Shown: positions 25,719 to 39,000 of the stretch, piece by piece
Layout: each line of letters opens with the position of its first letter
Position numbering within the stretch: the stretch's first letter is position 1
Source of the DNA: Sipunculus nudus
Lineage: Eukaryota; Annelida; Sipuncula; Golfingiida; Sipunculidae
Assembly: GCA_026874595.1 (NCBI GenBank)
Contig: CM049313.1
Location: forward strand, 23,246,008 to 23,310,007
Reading direction: 5' to 3'
Length of the DNA: 64,000 bases
The notes under the pieces: generated by a model
Databases searched by the model: none
The model's input: only the letters and a program-made list of their open reading frames with translations
Told to the model about the DNA's origin: nothing
Made by a program: the position numbers and the translations under genes

Positions 25719-28073
25719 GTAAGTAAATCAGTGACTAGAAAAGCAGTTGACATATTTATATACCGTATAAATATGATTTGTTCCTTGGGCGTTACCGCTA
25801 CAACTGTGCATATACGCATATTCGTGCCTGCGCCAAGTCTAAAGGCCAAGATCGTAACCACGGTGGTACAGCCTGTTCACCCAAGAGTCAATGAACGCAG
25901 GTGAAGAGGGCTGTAGAATAAATAACATTTGGCGGTTCCAGCGGCTGCTTTGCTAAGATATGCTTCCCGGGGCGATGGACAAAACATACTAGAACAAAAA
26001 AAAACAGAACAGTAGATATGCCATTTGTTGCAACGTTAGCAGGAGGTGTTTCTGGATTAAGTAACGCCGTAGGCATAAACAAACACGAAAGTTAGTTCCG
26101 AAAAAGTTGGTACAAGTTCGAACAGACTAAACAGTTCATTGAGGCTAGGGTTTGAAGATATGCGAAGTAACATCGTCATCGTTTTCACGTTTTCTTTTTC
26201 CGACTTGACACATCGTATTTGCACTTGAAACTCTAGTCCATTAGCCATTGGTTTCTCAATATAAACCCTACTACAACTTAGACCCTCGGTCCAAATAAAA
26301 TTTTGTTTGATTTTTAGTAAACTTTAACGATTTGAGCTCCATCCACTCTGTCATTTATTTCAAGATAATAAAATGATACCCCTTCAATAGATTTTCCTTT
26401 TGTTTTGTTGTGGATATACCTGTTAAGTAAAATAATAATGTTGTTTTTATGTTGTCCCCGGATCAAATGAATATTTTGTCGAAACGTATAAAAAAGTAAA
26501 AGTAAAAAAAAAAATTATCCTCCCGCACTAATTTCTGAAACAAGTGTTTGAGAAACGAATATTATTTTGGCTATTTCGGCTATTATGACCTAACAAATTT
26601 TTACACAAAACATTTCATATACCCATATTTAACTAATGAAACAGTCCAATCAGGGTACGCAAGGATGGTTCTTGAACAACTAGAGGTTTCCCGAGTATGG
26701 TATTAACCCTGAGATTTGTGTTACATTTGTCCTGCTTTCGATGGTGTCTGTCCATCAGAATCTTTGCCACAGATTTTTGCGGGTAGCTGCATTTTATTCA
26801 ACTGTCTTTATAAGGTCTTTTCGAAATGTCAGAGTGACATGATTTGATTTGTTGAAAACGGTACTTAAATCTCAGTGAGGACATTTTAAAAATGACTAAT
26901 ACCTTATAAGTACGCGATTGATTTTGGAATTACTGACCGAATAAAAGATGTTTCCCAAGAATCCTGCGAATGACAGTCATGTCGTGCGAAGCGCAGGGAA
27001 TGACTGCGGTACGCTGGATATGAAATTTGGTTTGCACATCACAGTTTCACATGTATTATTATATGTGGTACATCCTTACTAACAACCTAATCTTTAGATT
27101 GCAACAGTCATACAGCGATACCGTTGCGATTTGATGGTGGGCCATTAGAGTGCAGTTTTTCCCTAATTTAAGCCACGAATTCAAGTAGGCCCTGCCTCCC
27201 AATTATAAATACCATTGAGTCGTGTAATAACGATTGTGGATAGGTTTATATTCGGGCCGGAGCCCATTATTGTGGAACTTGAACTAATTCATAAAATGCC
27301 TGGACTACTTACTAATTTTTCAATACTGAACTTTCAACTACCTCTGTTTCTCGGTCATGTAATATGGCGACAAAACAACTATAAACTTCTGCAAATTAAA
27401 GATATAAAACTTTAGAGTATTACTGTATGAATAAACTGAGTATCAATCTCGCATGTCACACTGGGAAATAATCAGTCTGTTGCACGAGTTACTGATATTA
27501 TTAGCATGATTATCGTCTGTGTAATAAAACCCTTTCCTCATCAAACATGCAATATCTTAATGTAAAACAATAGCATTAGCACACGCTTTCGAAAAGTAAT
27601 ACGAGTTACTTTCAATAGAGCCTAATAACAGAAGGAAAATCAGATTTATTTCGTTTGACAATTCTAGCATTTATGCAACTTATCTCTGACCTACATGGAC
27701 AAAAGCGAATACATAACGTTCAACAAATTAAACATAGAACTTATCTGTGCTTTAGAACACAACCCTTGACAGACACAATTTGATTCTCTGCCGACCTTAT
27801 TACCTAGTGTATTGACCTAATTATCCCTTCTATCCTGCCGCATACGTCTTCACGTAACATTAGCGTCTTTTGCAAGGGAAAGATGTGGATGCATTTCATT
27901 TTGAAGTCTTCTAGTCTTTCCAGTTTTCATACATTATGACGTTGAGGCCTGTAGCCTCTCTCAGTACGCCAAACGTCATTTTGGCTCCATGAAAAAACTG
28001 TGTCATAATGCTAAATACCGTTTTCCGATTATTATAATATATTAATTTATATATTTTTAACATTTATATTATG

Positions 28074-28115
<42 letters not shown>

Positions 28116-29928
28116 AGTTCGTTTATAAAGTATCGGAAATATCAAGGAAATTAGTCCCACGTAAATCGGATATTGTTCTTGTTTAAAATTTGAATTTTTC
28201 TAAGCTGCCTTTGTTGTTGCATTCTTTTCGTCACATTACTTTAGGTTTAACTTTTGCATGAGGTCACGCTTCGTAAGCCATTACCAATTTAAATTCTATA
28301 ATCCATATAATTCCGCCAACACTAAATCTGCGGCAAGCGATAGGTTTTCCTATGTCCAGAAAAACGGTTTCAGAGCAAGCAATTATTAGCTGGTCCCTTT
28401 GGCAGTGCTGAAGTTTTCATTTCACAGCCGAGACCTTAGCCAAACACCTTTGACCAGGCGGGTCGTCTGCTCAGGCCGTGATGGATGCCGGGAAGGAGTT
28501 CAGCGTGGCCGGGGAAGAACGGACGGGCTATAACTATCAATGAGAGCAAATACGTGGAAAATTGGCCCACCCTAGACAAGCATCTAGCGTGACAGGACGG
28601 GTCCCATGCCCTGCTGACGTGCATTTATTATTCAAGCATGGGGGCGCGGGGCGTATGGGGTTGTCTCTAGTATATACCTTATTTATTATTGGCGTTGAAT
28701 ATGATTAGTTATGCTGTCGCTATTAAAAAAATGATATATTGAAGTTTGTAGTTAAAATATAACTGCATGCTCTGTGCAACGCACTTTCGGAATTCCCGGT
28801 TATTAAGCCTTCCACTATAGGGAGTGGGCTTGAAGGGGTTGATGAGAGTTTTATTTTGCCCTTGTCTCTGTATCTTAAATACGACTGATTTTGCAATAAT
28901 GACCTTTCATCAGATTTATAGTCATATGTGACAAGATTTGCACATGATTTGTTTTTACCTTGACCTTATTTTTCCATGTCGTGACTCGCGAGGGCTTCCA
29001 ATTCCATCGCTTGGCGTCTACAGACCTCTAATTTGTTGAATAACATTTTATTGACTGAGGTAATACAAAAGAGGATAAATTTTTTATTCTGAGTTATGTA
29101 GATTTATCATAAGTTGACAAGGATAAAAAGACCATTGTAAATTTCTAGAGAGGAAAAGAAATGTGTATGTAACGAATCACAGAGCTGTGTATTATACTCC
29201 CCCCCCCCCCCCCACCACACACACACAGTCTGGAGAATTAACTCTACAAATTGCTTAATGAAACTATTAAATATAGACATCATGTGACATTATGTTAAGA
29301 ATATATAGTATTAAAAGACAAAAGATCACGAATTATTTCAAGGGTGGGACTGGTGTATATTTCAACTCGCAAGAATGAAGTTCAAGAGAGCTTATACCGT
29401 CCCTCCGGCGGTCGGCGGCCACCGCATAGACAACTCAGGTTAAAGTTTTTCGTAAATTTCCTGTTACTCGGCAAATATTTACCCGTTTTTTTTTCATATT
29501 TTATATTTTATTGTTTACGGTAAGGAATCCCCTATGATGTGGGTATAAGAAGGTCAAGGTCACAGTTGTTAATGGATATTTTTGTTTTTAGACTCATTGC
29601 TCCATTGCTAATTATGATATTTCAATTAAACTAATAACACTGATGGACTGTGACAATACACAGACACAGCTATAAGAATTTTGCCATATTTTGACTTCTG
29701 GCCTGGGAATTAGCATTTAATGAACAACATTTCTACGGATCCTAAGCTAGCTCTGGATAAAGTGTTTGGTCCTCAAAAGTCAGCAAGCCCTCGTTCTATT
29801 GTATTAATATATCAGATATTTTTATATAGGAGAGTTGAGAAATCTCTCCCTCTCTTTCTCTTTCTCACGCTGTCTCTCTTTCTCACGCTGTCTCTCTTTC
29901 TCACGCTGTCTCTCTTTCTGTCTCTCTG

Positions 29929-29961
<33 letters not shown>

Positions 29962-29971
29962 CTCTGTATCT

Positions 29972-30041
<70 letters not shown>

Positions 30042-33000
30042 CATTACACATTTAAGTGTACAGGCATTAACATGGTATCTTCTTTTTATGGAAGGTGGCC
30101 TTTTTGCTAATACAGTTATATTACACCATGGATACATCAAATACACTAATTAGGCTGGGGTACACAGAACCCTCCTTACACAGCAGACGAGATGAGCTGT
30201 TTTTGCTTGAGCTTATATCTTAATCAGTTACCCGCAGGGACTTCCCCTGAGGTTAACTTGTCTCCTCGCATGTTGAAGCTTGCTGATAGAAAAAAAAAAG
30301 CCGATCAGACTAATGCAAGAAGATTAACTAAACAAATTCAATTTTTATGTTCTCCCTAGCCAGTCTCTTGTTCTCTCCTATATCCTGTTCTCATTAATCA
30401 TCCAGCCTCGTTCTAGAAAGTCACGTGATCGCTAACTGTCAGCTACTGTAAGCAAATTCTCACTTTGCATATCGTTCATAGCAGTTGATACGCATTTGTC
30501 TTAATTCCGTTCGCCATATATTATGATTTTTACCATTAAAATGCAACTTTTTCATCCTGAGAGTAAAGGACATATTTGTTTTCATACGTTATTGTCGGAT
30601 AATCAAAAAAACCCGTGTTTGCATTCACTTATTTGGCACATATTCCCGGGTTATTCGTGCATAAGCGACTCAGCATTTGTGAATGTTCCCTGAAGACGTG
30701 CCTGAATCTGAATCATGTTCCGGATCCATACCAGAAGCTTTTGTTATTTGCCCATTCTCGAAAGCCCTGAAACTTTTATTAGATTGTTTAATGTTATTTT
30801 GTGAACAAACACACGAATGGGGATGAACGCATACTCTCCTTGCGGAGGCGAACATCTCTGTTCATACCCTTTAGAGTAAGAGACACTTTTTCCTTCAAAT
30901 TACTGTCTCTTATCAGGGAATTAGTTTTTTTGTGATTTTCCCATTTTCGCTTCGGTTGTTTTCCAGGAAAAACAAAGGGATTACCTTAACGATCACCTGC
31001 CTTACAATCATTTATTAATTATAGCTTATAATCACCTTTACTTGATTTGAAGAAGGGAATACGGTTATAAAAACTATAAAAAGATGTATTGTATGACCAA
31101 AGAGAACTGTTTTTTTCCAATCAAGCTAAATCTGCTAAGTATTAAACACATAAATAAACTGAGGTGTTTAACCGCGCTAGACGTTGAAATGACACGTTAT
31201 ACGAAGGCAATTTCATCAATTTGTGTTTTTAACTAGCAGCTGCAAAAAGAAATCACCCGATTCTTTCAGATAATAATAGAAAAAAAATTACTTTACAATT
31301 TATTACTATTGTAGACTTGAACAGTTATATTAAAAATATTTAACAAAGGTGTAACCTCAAAAAAATATTTCTCCGAAACTGCTTTATTGCATAATAAGAC
31401 AAAACATGCAATTAATGATTGTTGCTAAATTCCACGAAAGATCAAGGCATTTGGTTGCATGTGGTTCATGTATCTCTGTACAGGTGTCAAACATACATCC
31501 GTGCTACGATTAGTTTTTAATTTATAGAACTCTTAAAAATTGATTATTATTGATATATGTCTCTTTTGCTGAAGTTTATTCTTAATTATCTCCGCATGGG
31601 GGGTATGCATTCAGCCACGTTTGTGTGTGTTTGTTTGTGTGCATGTGTGTTGTTCACAACATAACTCATGCAGTCATGAATGAAATTTCCTGACATTTTA
31701 AGATCAATTCAGGAATTGGCCAATGAAGGATCGATTAGATTTTATTGAGGATCCGGAACATGATCCGTATTCAGGAACGTCGTCGAGGATTTTTCACAAG
31801 TATAGACTCACTTATGCACGAATGAAAGTAGGAATATAGGCCGGCCCAAACACGCATCCCACAAAAGCCCCCTCCCCTCCAAACCCCTTCAAATCCTTAA
31901 AAATTAAATTTCTAGTTGAATGATGCTTGGCAGAATTAACTTGAGATTTCTTTTATTTAAATTGAATAAACTGATTTTTTTTCCTTTCAGGATGAGAAGA
32001 ACCAGATTATGAAGTCGAACGTTTGGCTCCGCATGGTAAGTTATATATAAATATATTGTAAAAAAGCGCGAAAAGTTACATACAATTTTATACTCTTTGA
32101 AGAAATGTCCTGCCATATACAGTGAAATCTCGCTAACACGACCACCTGCGGGTCCAGCCAAAGTGGTCGTGTTAGCGGGGTGGTTGTGTAAGGGGCTTAG
32201 TTAGGTTTTGATGATGATTTACATTCATCCATGACCCAAAAATATGGTCGCAGCGGGGGTGGTCGTCATATCTGGGTGGTTGTCAGGCGACATTTTACTG
32301 TACTCTCCATTTAATCCTCATTCCTGTGTTATTATTTTTGATGCTGTAAATCAGATACGTTTCCAAAGGGTTGTAATTCATAACTATTACGACGGGATAT
32401 CACCTTCTGAAATCAGAACAAGCGACATATAAAGCAGGGAGAATGTCGAGTGATTCTATATAATTTTTGTTTGATCAGAAATCAAGCAGCTTTACCTTAA
32501 ATTGAAGCTAAAACAATCCGTTATATTTACTGCATTCTACATTTCTCTAAGGAGAGAATTATATGAAACTTTTAATGTCAACAATGATTAAGTTATACAC
32601 CAAAGAATAAACCTACCTCAAACAGCAGCATATCCGGACCGAGGCGAGATTCCTGATCGGTTCTTTAACTATTAAATGCAAAATAACTGATATATGATTT
32701 TAATTGAATGCATTGTCAAATATTTTGTGATAAAGTTATTGTTTATTTAGAGTATTCACATTATCATTACGCCAGACTAAATACTAATAACAAGTTAAAC
32801 TTAATCTGTCGCGGTCACCTTGGAAGTTTCGCTTAATTTATTTACATCATCAAGTGTTAATGTTATGTGCTTTTATTTAAGCTTAACATTTAAGGTCGGT
32901 AGTATAATAGATAATTATAAACAAGATATATCAATCATTTGATTCCAGTATAGTTCACACTGAACAAAAACCCCTTTCTCCTATGATTAATAACACCAGC

Positions 33001-36000
33001 TTGTCGTCATAGTTACGGGAACTTTGTTCTTGATATATATGGATGGTCGTACGTATTTACGAAGTTTAGGTTGTTTATGAGACAGAGATGACCTGCGGTT
33101 GAATTAGAAAGAATGGGATGTCAATGATACGAGAGTTGATCAATGTTGAGGAATGTTTAAACATGAATATACCTGTGACGAATGCACATAACATTATTCT
33201 CCTCAAGAATCGTAATGAAGACAAAGTACAGTGTTTCCACGACTCTAAACGGAGTTAGTAAATAATAGCTTTCAAACAATATACAGACCAGCTTTGTTAA
33301 CTCTTGACAGGACGCAATCCCACATTTATCAGTGTCCATGTATAGGAATAATGTTAGGTCCAAAATCCCTAAGTCACTGCCAGCCATATAATAGGCTATT
33401 TAAGTCCAGCTAGGTACCTGGAAAGCCGATCCACATTCTTTCAAAATGTCTAAACACGTTTGTCTGAAGACATATGCCAACTTTTGCCGGACCTTCCATA
33501 TATTACCAAGAGGTAGAGTGTCCTGGTGATTATTCATTGCTTTATGAATGCCGGGGACTCGGGGGTTAAAATCAATAAGATATCCTGAATAGACTGTCGG
33601 AAACGACTCCTTCGCGCACCTTCCCCCGTCAGTCAGCATTCATTAAACGAAGTCACGGAATGAGTATCATGAGTGCTTTAAGAACATCTGTACCCGGCAA
33701 TCCTTAGCTAGCTGACATGTCCGCAGTAATGATGTCATAGAAAAAGACTTCTTTGAATCAGTTCCTTAAAGTCATATTCGTAGTCATACATTCCATATTA
33801 ATATAAATGTCAAACATCCATAAGCTATTGGTCTAATGAAAGCCTAACAATAAACACTTTCACTTTTTAATACAGAAGTAGGTTTTGCTTAATTAATCAT
33901 CCTACTATTATATCTTATTGTCTGTATTTGACTAAAATGTAGAATATGAATAATGTGGTTTACATTTTAAATTGCCGGCATTACACTGGTTTTTGAAATT
34001 TTGATTAAACCGATGATTCTGATTGCAATATTTCATTGTAACAAAAAATATAAAAGTGGTTAATATTTTAATTCTGTCATAAAAAAAAATTTAAAAAAAA
34101 TTAAAGCATTTGATATTAATAATCTGATGATTTAATGATACTGTGAATATCTGTTTAACAATGATAATAGTATTTTCAAGGTGCCCATTCCCCAACCTTT
34201 TGAAAAAGAATTTATGTGATTTCTGGCGTCTTCTGTGTATATAATAAAAGTATAAGGATAATTGTGGTTGTGAACAGTTCATATAACGGCTTCGAGAAAG
34301 ATGTATGAACTTGCTAATCAACAGCAATGTTGACAAACAGGAAAAACTAAATTAAATTTAAATCTATATGTAAATTAAGGTGGTAGGTTGCATATATGCA
34401 AAGGTAGAACGGTCACTTGTTGTAAAACGCTATTTGCAAAGCCCTGGCTTTTCTGACTTGCTGCCAGATGCCCCTGTTGAATTTTTTTTTTTTATTTTGG
34501 CGGGCCCCCACATAATATAAACACGTTAATATAAACAAAACAAACAGCCTGTATGCGGCGATATCCACGTTTACTGCCCTATTTTTAAAGCTCAAAGGGA
34601 TTACTCTTAGTTATTAAGGTCAGAAAGGTGATTGGGCCCCTTTAAGAGTAACACTAATGAAGCTTTGTGTTCCACCATACGTGGCTCGGGTAGAACGATA
34701 TGTGAAGCACATTTCATTTACGAAGGTGACTTCGTTAACTTCATGATTTTTAAACTGTTTCCACTACTTCAATATTTTATACTTTGACCTAGTAAAAATC
34801 GTCTCATATTTTTCTTTGAAAACATTATGATATTTAGGAAGCCGTATTAGTGATGTTGTATTATCACCAGTCCAAAGTCCTGCCAAAATCGGAATTCCTT
34901 TTTAACAGTTTTTTTTAATTAATGCAAAACCAATTTTTTTACATTCAACTCAACCCGCACTCCTGTTTTGCCTGGGACTCCCTTATAATCTTGTTTGTTA
35001 ATTAAAGCACTGTTGCAGCGTAATTGTACCCAGACATCGATAATGATTCAAGTTGAAAAAAAAATTTGTAGCAGGGCGTCAAATAATGGTCATACGAAGG
35101 AATCCTCCATCAATCTGACCAGTTATTTGATTTTATTTGCTCTGATTACATTTTATTAAACAGATTAGTATTGAGTTGATTCGTGCTTTATGCAAACCAC
35201 CGTCATAGTTACTTCAATCCAGCTACGCGAGCGGGTTCAGATTCGAAAGTCTTTTTTTTTCCCGTTCTTAGGCCCTACAGTGCAGTGTGCTTTGAAAGAC
35301 AGCTTTGATGGTTTAAGATAAATGGAGCAGTATGTAAGGCCCGGCTGTATTGATAAGCAGAACTAACAGCTGCAAAAAAAATAGGCCATCCCATTATTCA
35401 TCTAATGACGTATTAAAAACTACATTCCCTGGATATAGCTCCTTGCAAAAGTCGACTATATTGAATAGGTCTCCAAGGTTGTCCCCTTGGGTAACGGAGA
35501 GTACGTCTGAAGGCATGTACCCCTGAAAATAGGTTTACCCATTATTTATGTAATGATATATCAAAATACCCTTGATGTGGTTAGGCGCAAAAATTAACTT
35601 CGTAGAGTAGGTATGACAGGTTCCCTCTGTATGACCAAAGTGGGTGTCTACGATGTATCCATGGTGGCGGAATAGATGAAAGAGTGTACCGCGAACGACC
35701 TTCAGTAGATTGGAACTGTTGAACCAATGAAAGGAGTGGAGAAGATCTGAAAGACAGAACCTCTCAACGGCAAAGGGCAGGTCAAAAAAAAAATTTACCC
35801 GTAAACAAAGTAGTGTAGACCTGGTGGGCTGTACCCCTCACAGACGTAGAAAAGTTCAGCAGACTCAGTCCCTTAAAGACGTAGAGTACGTCCCAAGATA
35901 GCCCGATTAAGTCGTACTTAATATTATTACGTCCTACCAATGTCCATACAGTGAAAGTTCATAAACAGTACCTAAAGTTTTTACCAGAGGCATATAAACG

Positions 36001-39000
36001 AATTGAGTATCTAAGAACATCGTCGCATGGATACTCTAATACCCTTTTTGGGAGCCATGCTGAACCGCGGGACTTTAACCCCCAATTTTGTTCCAGTTTG
36101 TTAAACATGAAGAAGGGGTTATTGTAACACATGTTGACACTGTTTACCAGGACATCGTTTTTCAAAAGTGGTGTGTATTATCAGGGTTATATTGTTCAAA
36201 CTTTCACTATATTGAAATATGGACTCAAAAATGGTACAGCCTAATAGACAGAGTCCGTATAAACCAGGCTGGGCTCAAGGCTGTACCCCTGTGTGACGTT
36301 GCTTAGGTCTGATTGGCTGTACCCCTGTACGATGTAGAGTAGGTCTGAAGGGTTTTACCCCTGTACGACGTAAAGTTGATCTAAACGACGTAATGTAGGT
36401 CTGATGGGCGGTTCAAACGTCATGTAAATTTGATCTAAATTTGGCCTAGACGTAAAGAACATTTGAAATACTTTACCTCTTAAGTTATATATGAGGTAAG
36501 CAGTATGTTACCCTTAGGTTAAGTGCTCCTTGTTATTCTTTATCGCAAACAAACTTTTTACTTGGATTTAAACTAAGTCGAATGTTATGATTGATATACG
36601 ATTGATATTAAAGCCAATATACAAGAATATACTGGCGGCAGAAATAGTTCTGTTAAATCCTCCCGTGATAACATTATATTTCCTAGGGTTAAAGTTTCTA
36701 TCAATATTGTAAGGATAAACAACTACCTAAATAAATTAAACCGTTTTAGGGGGTTTAGGAATACTTCACCAACCATATGACTTTGCCAGATCCAGGGTAT
36801 TATTGGATTTGCTGGAGTCCATGTTTTATTATCTGCAGGATTTTCGGATTTATTGTGCTATTACAGACCGATGATAACCTCGATAGGTTTTCCCAATATC
36901 GTTAACCATAAATCTTCAGAGTTATTGGTATATTATAGACCTATAGATCTTTCTAGCTATTGCCACATTATAAAGATTGCATTTAGCAAAAGGAAGTTTT
37001 CAGAAGGAGCAGTATGGTTCGACTCGGAGTAATAAACCCGTCAGCACCCTTTTTTTTAGATGAAACAATCAATATTTCATCTTTTCCGATCCACCTTCTC
37101 CCAAAATTTGTTTTTAGAGAAAAAAAAAATTGTATATTTTTTTGTTCATTGCTTTCTTTCCTGTATTTTTTTTCAAACATAATCTGAAAGATATGAAATA
37201 CAATGTATAATACTAGGAATCTGAATTCTTAGAAATACAAGCCTCCGCCAAGTGGGGGTCCCCATGGTGGGATGCTACCAGAACCGTATTATTCGGCTCA
37301 TAATCCAAGGTTCATTCGTGCATAAGTGACAACGACATATGTGAAAATTCGTCGATGACGTTCTTGAAACCGGATCATGTGTCGGATCATCACTAAAATG
37401 TCATCGATTCTTCGTTGGTCCATTCCCGAAAAACCCTGAACAATTCATGAGATTCCGTTCATGATTGCTTTAGTTATACTGTGAACAAACACACACACAC
37501 ATACACGAAAGGAGATAACCATATCCACTTCTGACGGAGGCAAAAAAAAAAACACCGCTTTTCGCGGCATGCACGGATGGCTAATTCAATTATCACTTGC
37601 AGAATACCCTCTGACTATTCCGATTTGGTACATGCGCATCTTTGACATATGTATTACCACTGGGGTTCAGGCCTGACAAATGATCCCGGCTGTAATTATA
37701 TTTTCAATATCAATGGGAAGGATGATTTAAAATACGTTTGCCTGATTAATCACGAGGTACCAATGATTTTTATTGTTGTTAGAAAAATAAACTTACTGAT
37801 GGAAAAAAGAAAAACAAATTTAATCAAATTTGCGACCATTCTTATGAAGAAATGAGACAAAGTTTATGGAGGTGGCCATTTTATTTAGGTATAGATCCAT
37901 GCAACAAATTCGAACCTCACAAGCGGTGATAAATCATTGAATTGATGTAATGACCTCCTCGGTTTGATTCTTATGTTCTACCCCTGGACCACAATTATGT
38001 CTTAACTATTGTCCTTTCTACTTCACCAAACCGGTTGTATCCACCGCATACGTACATGAATGTCGTAATAAGCATTTTTTTTTAGATTTTCATCTTTGAT
38101 TTTCCTTGTGTATTGTTCATGAGAGAGAGAGAGAGAGAATAAAGAGTCTGATTACCGTTTTGCTTGTTTTTTTTCAGACATGGGAAGATTATCAGTTACA
38201 ATGGAAAAAGGAAGAATATGGCGGCATAGACACTATACGAATTCACCCAGACAAAGTATGGAAACCGGACATTGTGCTATTTAACAAGTAGGTGTTTCCA
38301 GGATAACATTAATTTTTCTATATCTTCTATATTTAAGGCCAGCATCTGGATTATTTGGATTGAATCAGTAATGTAAGAAAGTCAGCCTATTACAATCAAG
38401 TGTCAATGCAAAGTTTGAGCAACAATAAAACAGATGATTTATTTTATTTTATTATGAACACACTATTATTTTGTAAAAATTTGGAAAAAAATCTACTTTT
38501 TTTTGCAGTCTGTAATGAGTATGCTAGTGTTACTGCTCATGCCAATGTTATCGAACGTCACGACCTGTCGGTCTCTTCATGAATAATTATGTTATGCACA
38601 TGAATAACAAGTAAATTTAAATGAATAATAGTGGGTGTCTATTGTTTTGTAGGTAAGTGCCTATACTTTTAATGAATCTGCTGTGAGGTTCTATATTACG
38701 AATTTCATCCGCTGAAATATGATTTGTTGCTTGTCGTTAGAAAGATTGTCTTGTTCATATATATATATTATATCAAACATAATCAAATATAACAGAATAT
38801 TGAAAATAAATACAAACCATACGTTAACTGAACTTACAGAATTAAATATGTTAAACAAATTTTAATGTTTGACCATGACACCTGCGAAATCTTAGTACTG
38901 GTATTAATACTGACAATACTGTTTGATCTCTAGCATTATAGATGTTTAAAAAAAGAAATACTAATGCGTGTATATAACTATGAAGGAAAACAAAACTGTA

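Larger units (their letters stand above)
25719..31990 (+). other. Intron 2 of the nAChR gene (6272 bp)
   Basis: Begins gtaagt and ends ttcctttcag. Contains (ATT)n at 28074-28114, a C15/(CA)n composite at 29199-29227, a TC/(TTTC)n/(TA)n composite at about 29838-30040, and two copies of repeat family A. A GC-rich block at about 28436-28620 is unassigned. No extra exon was recognised. Confidence 0.8.
32036..38177 (+). other. Intron 3 of the nAChR gene (6142 bp)
   Basis: Begins gtaagt and ends ttttttttcag. Contains the 181-bp pogo-type MITE at 32120, a degenerate 42-bp tandem repeat at about 35440-36430, a family A copy at 37213 and a short (GA)n at 38121-38138 just before exon 4. No further coding exon was recognised. 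Confidence 0.8.
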
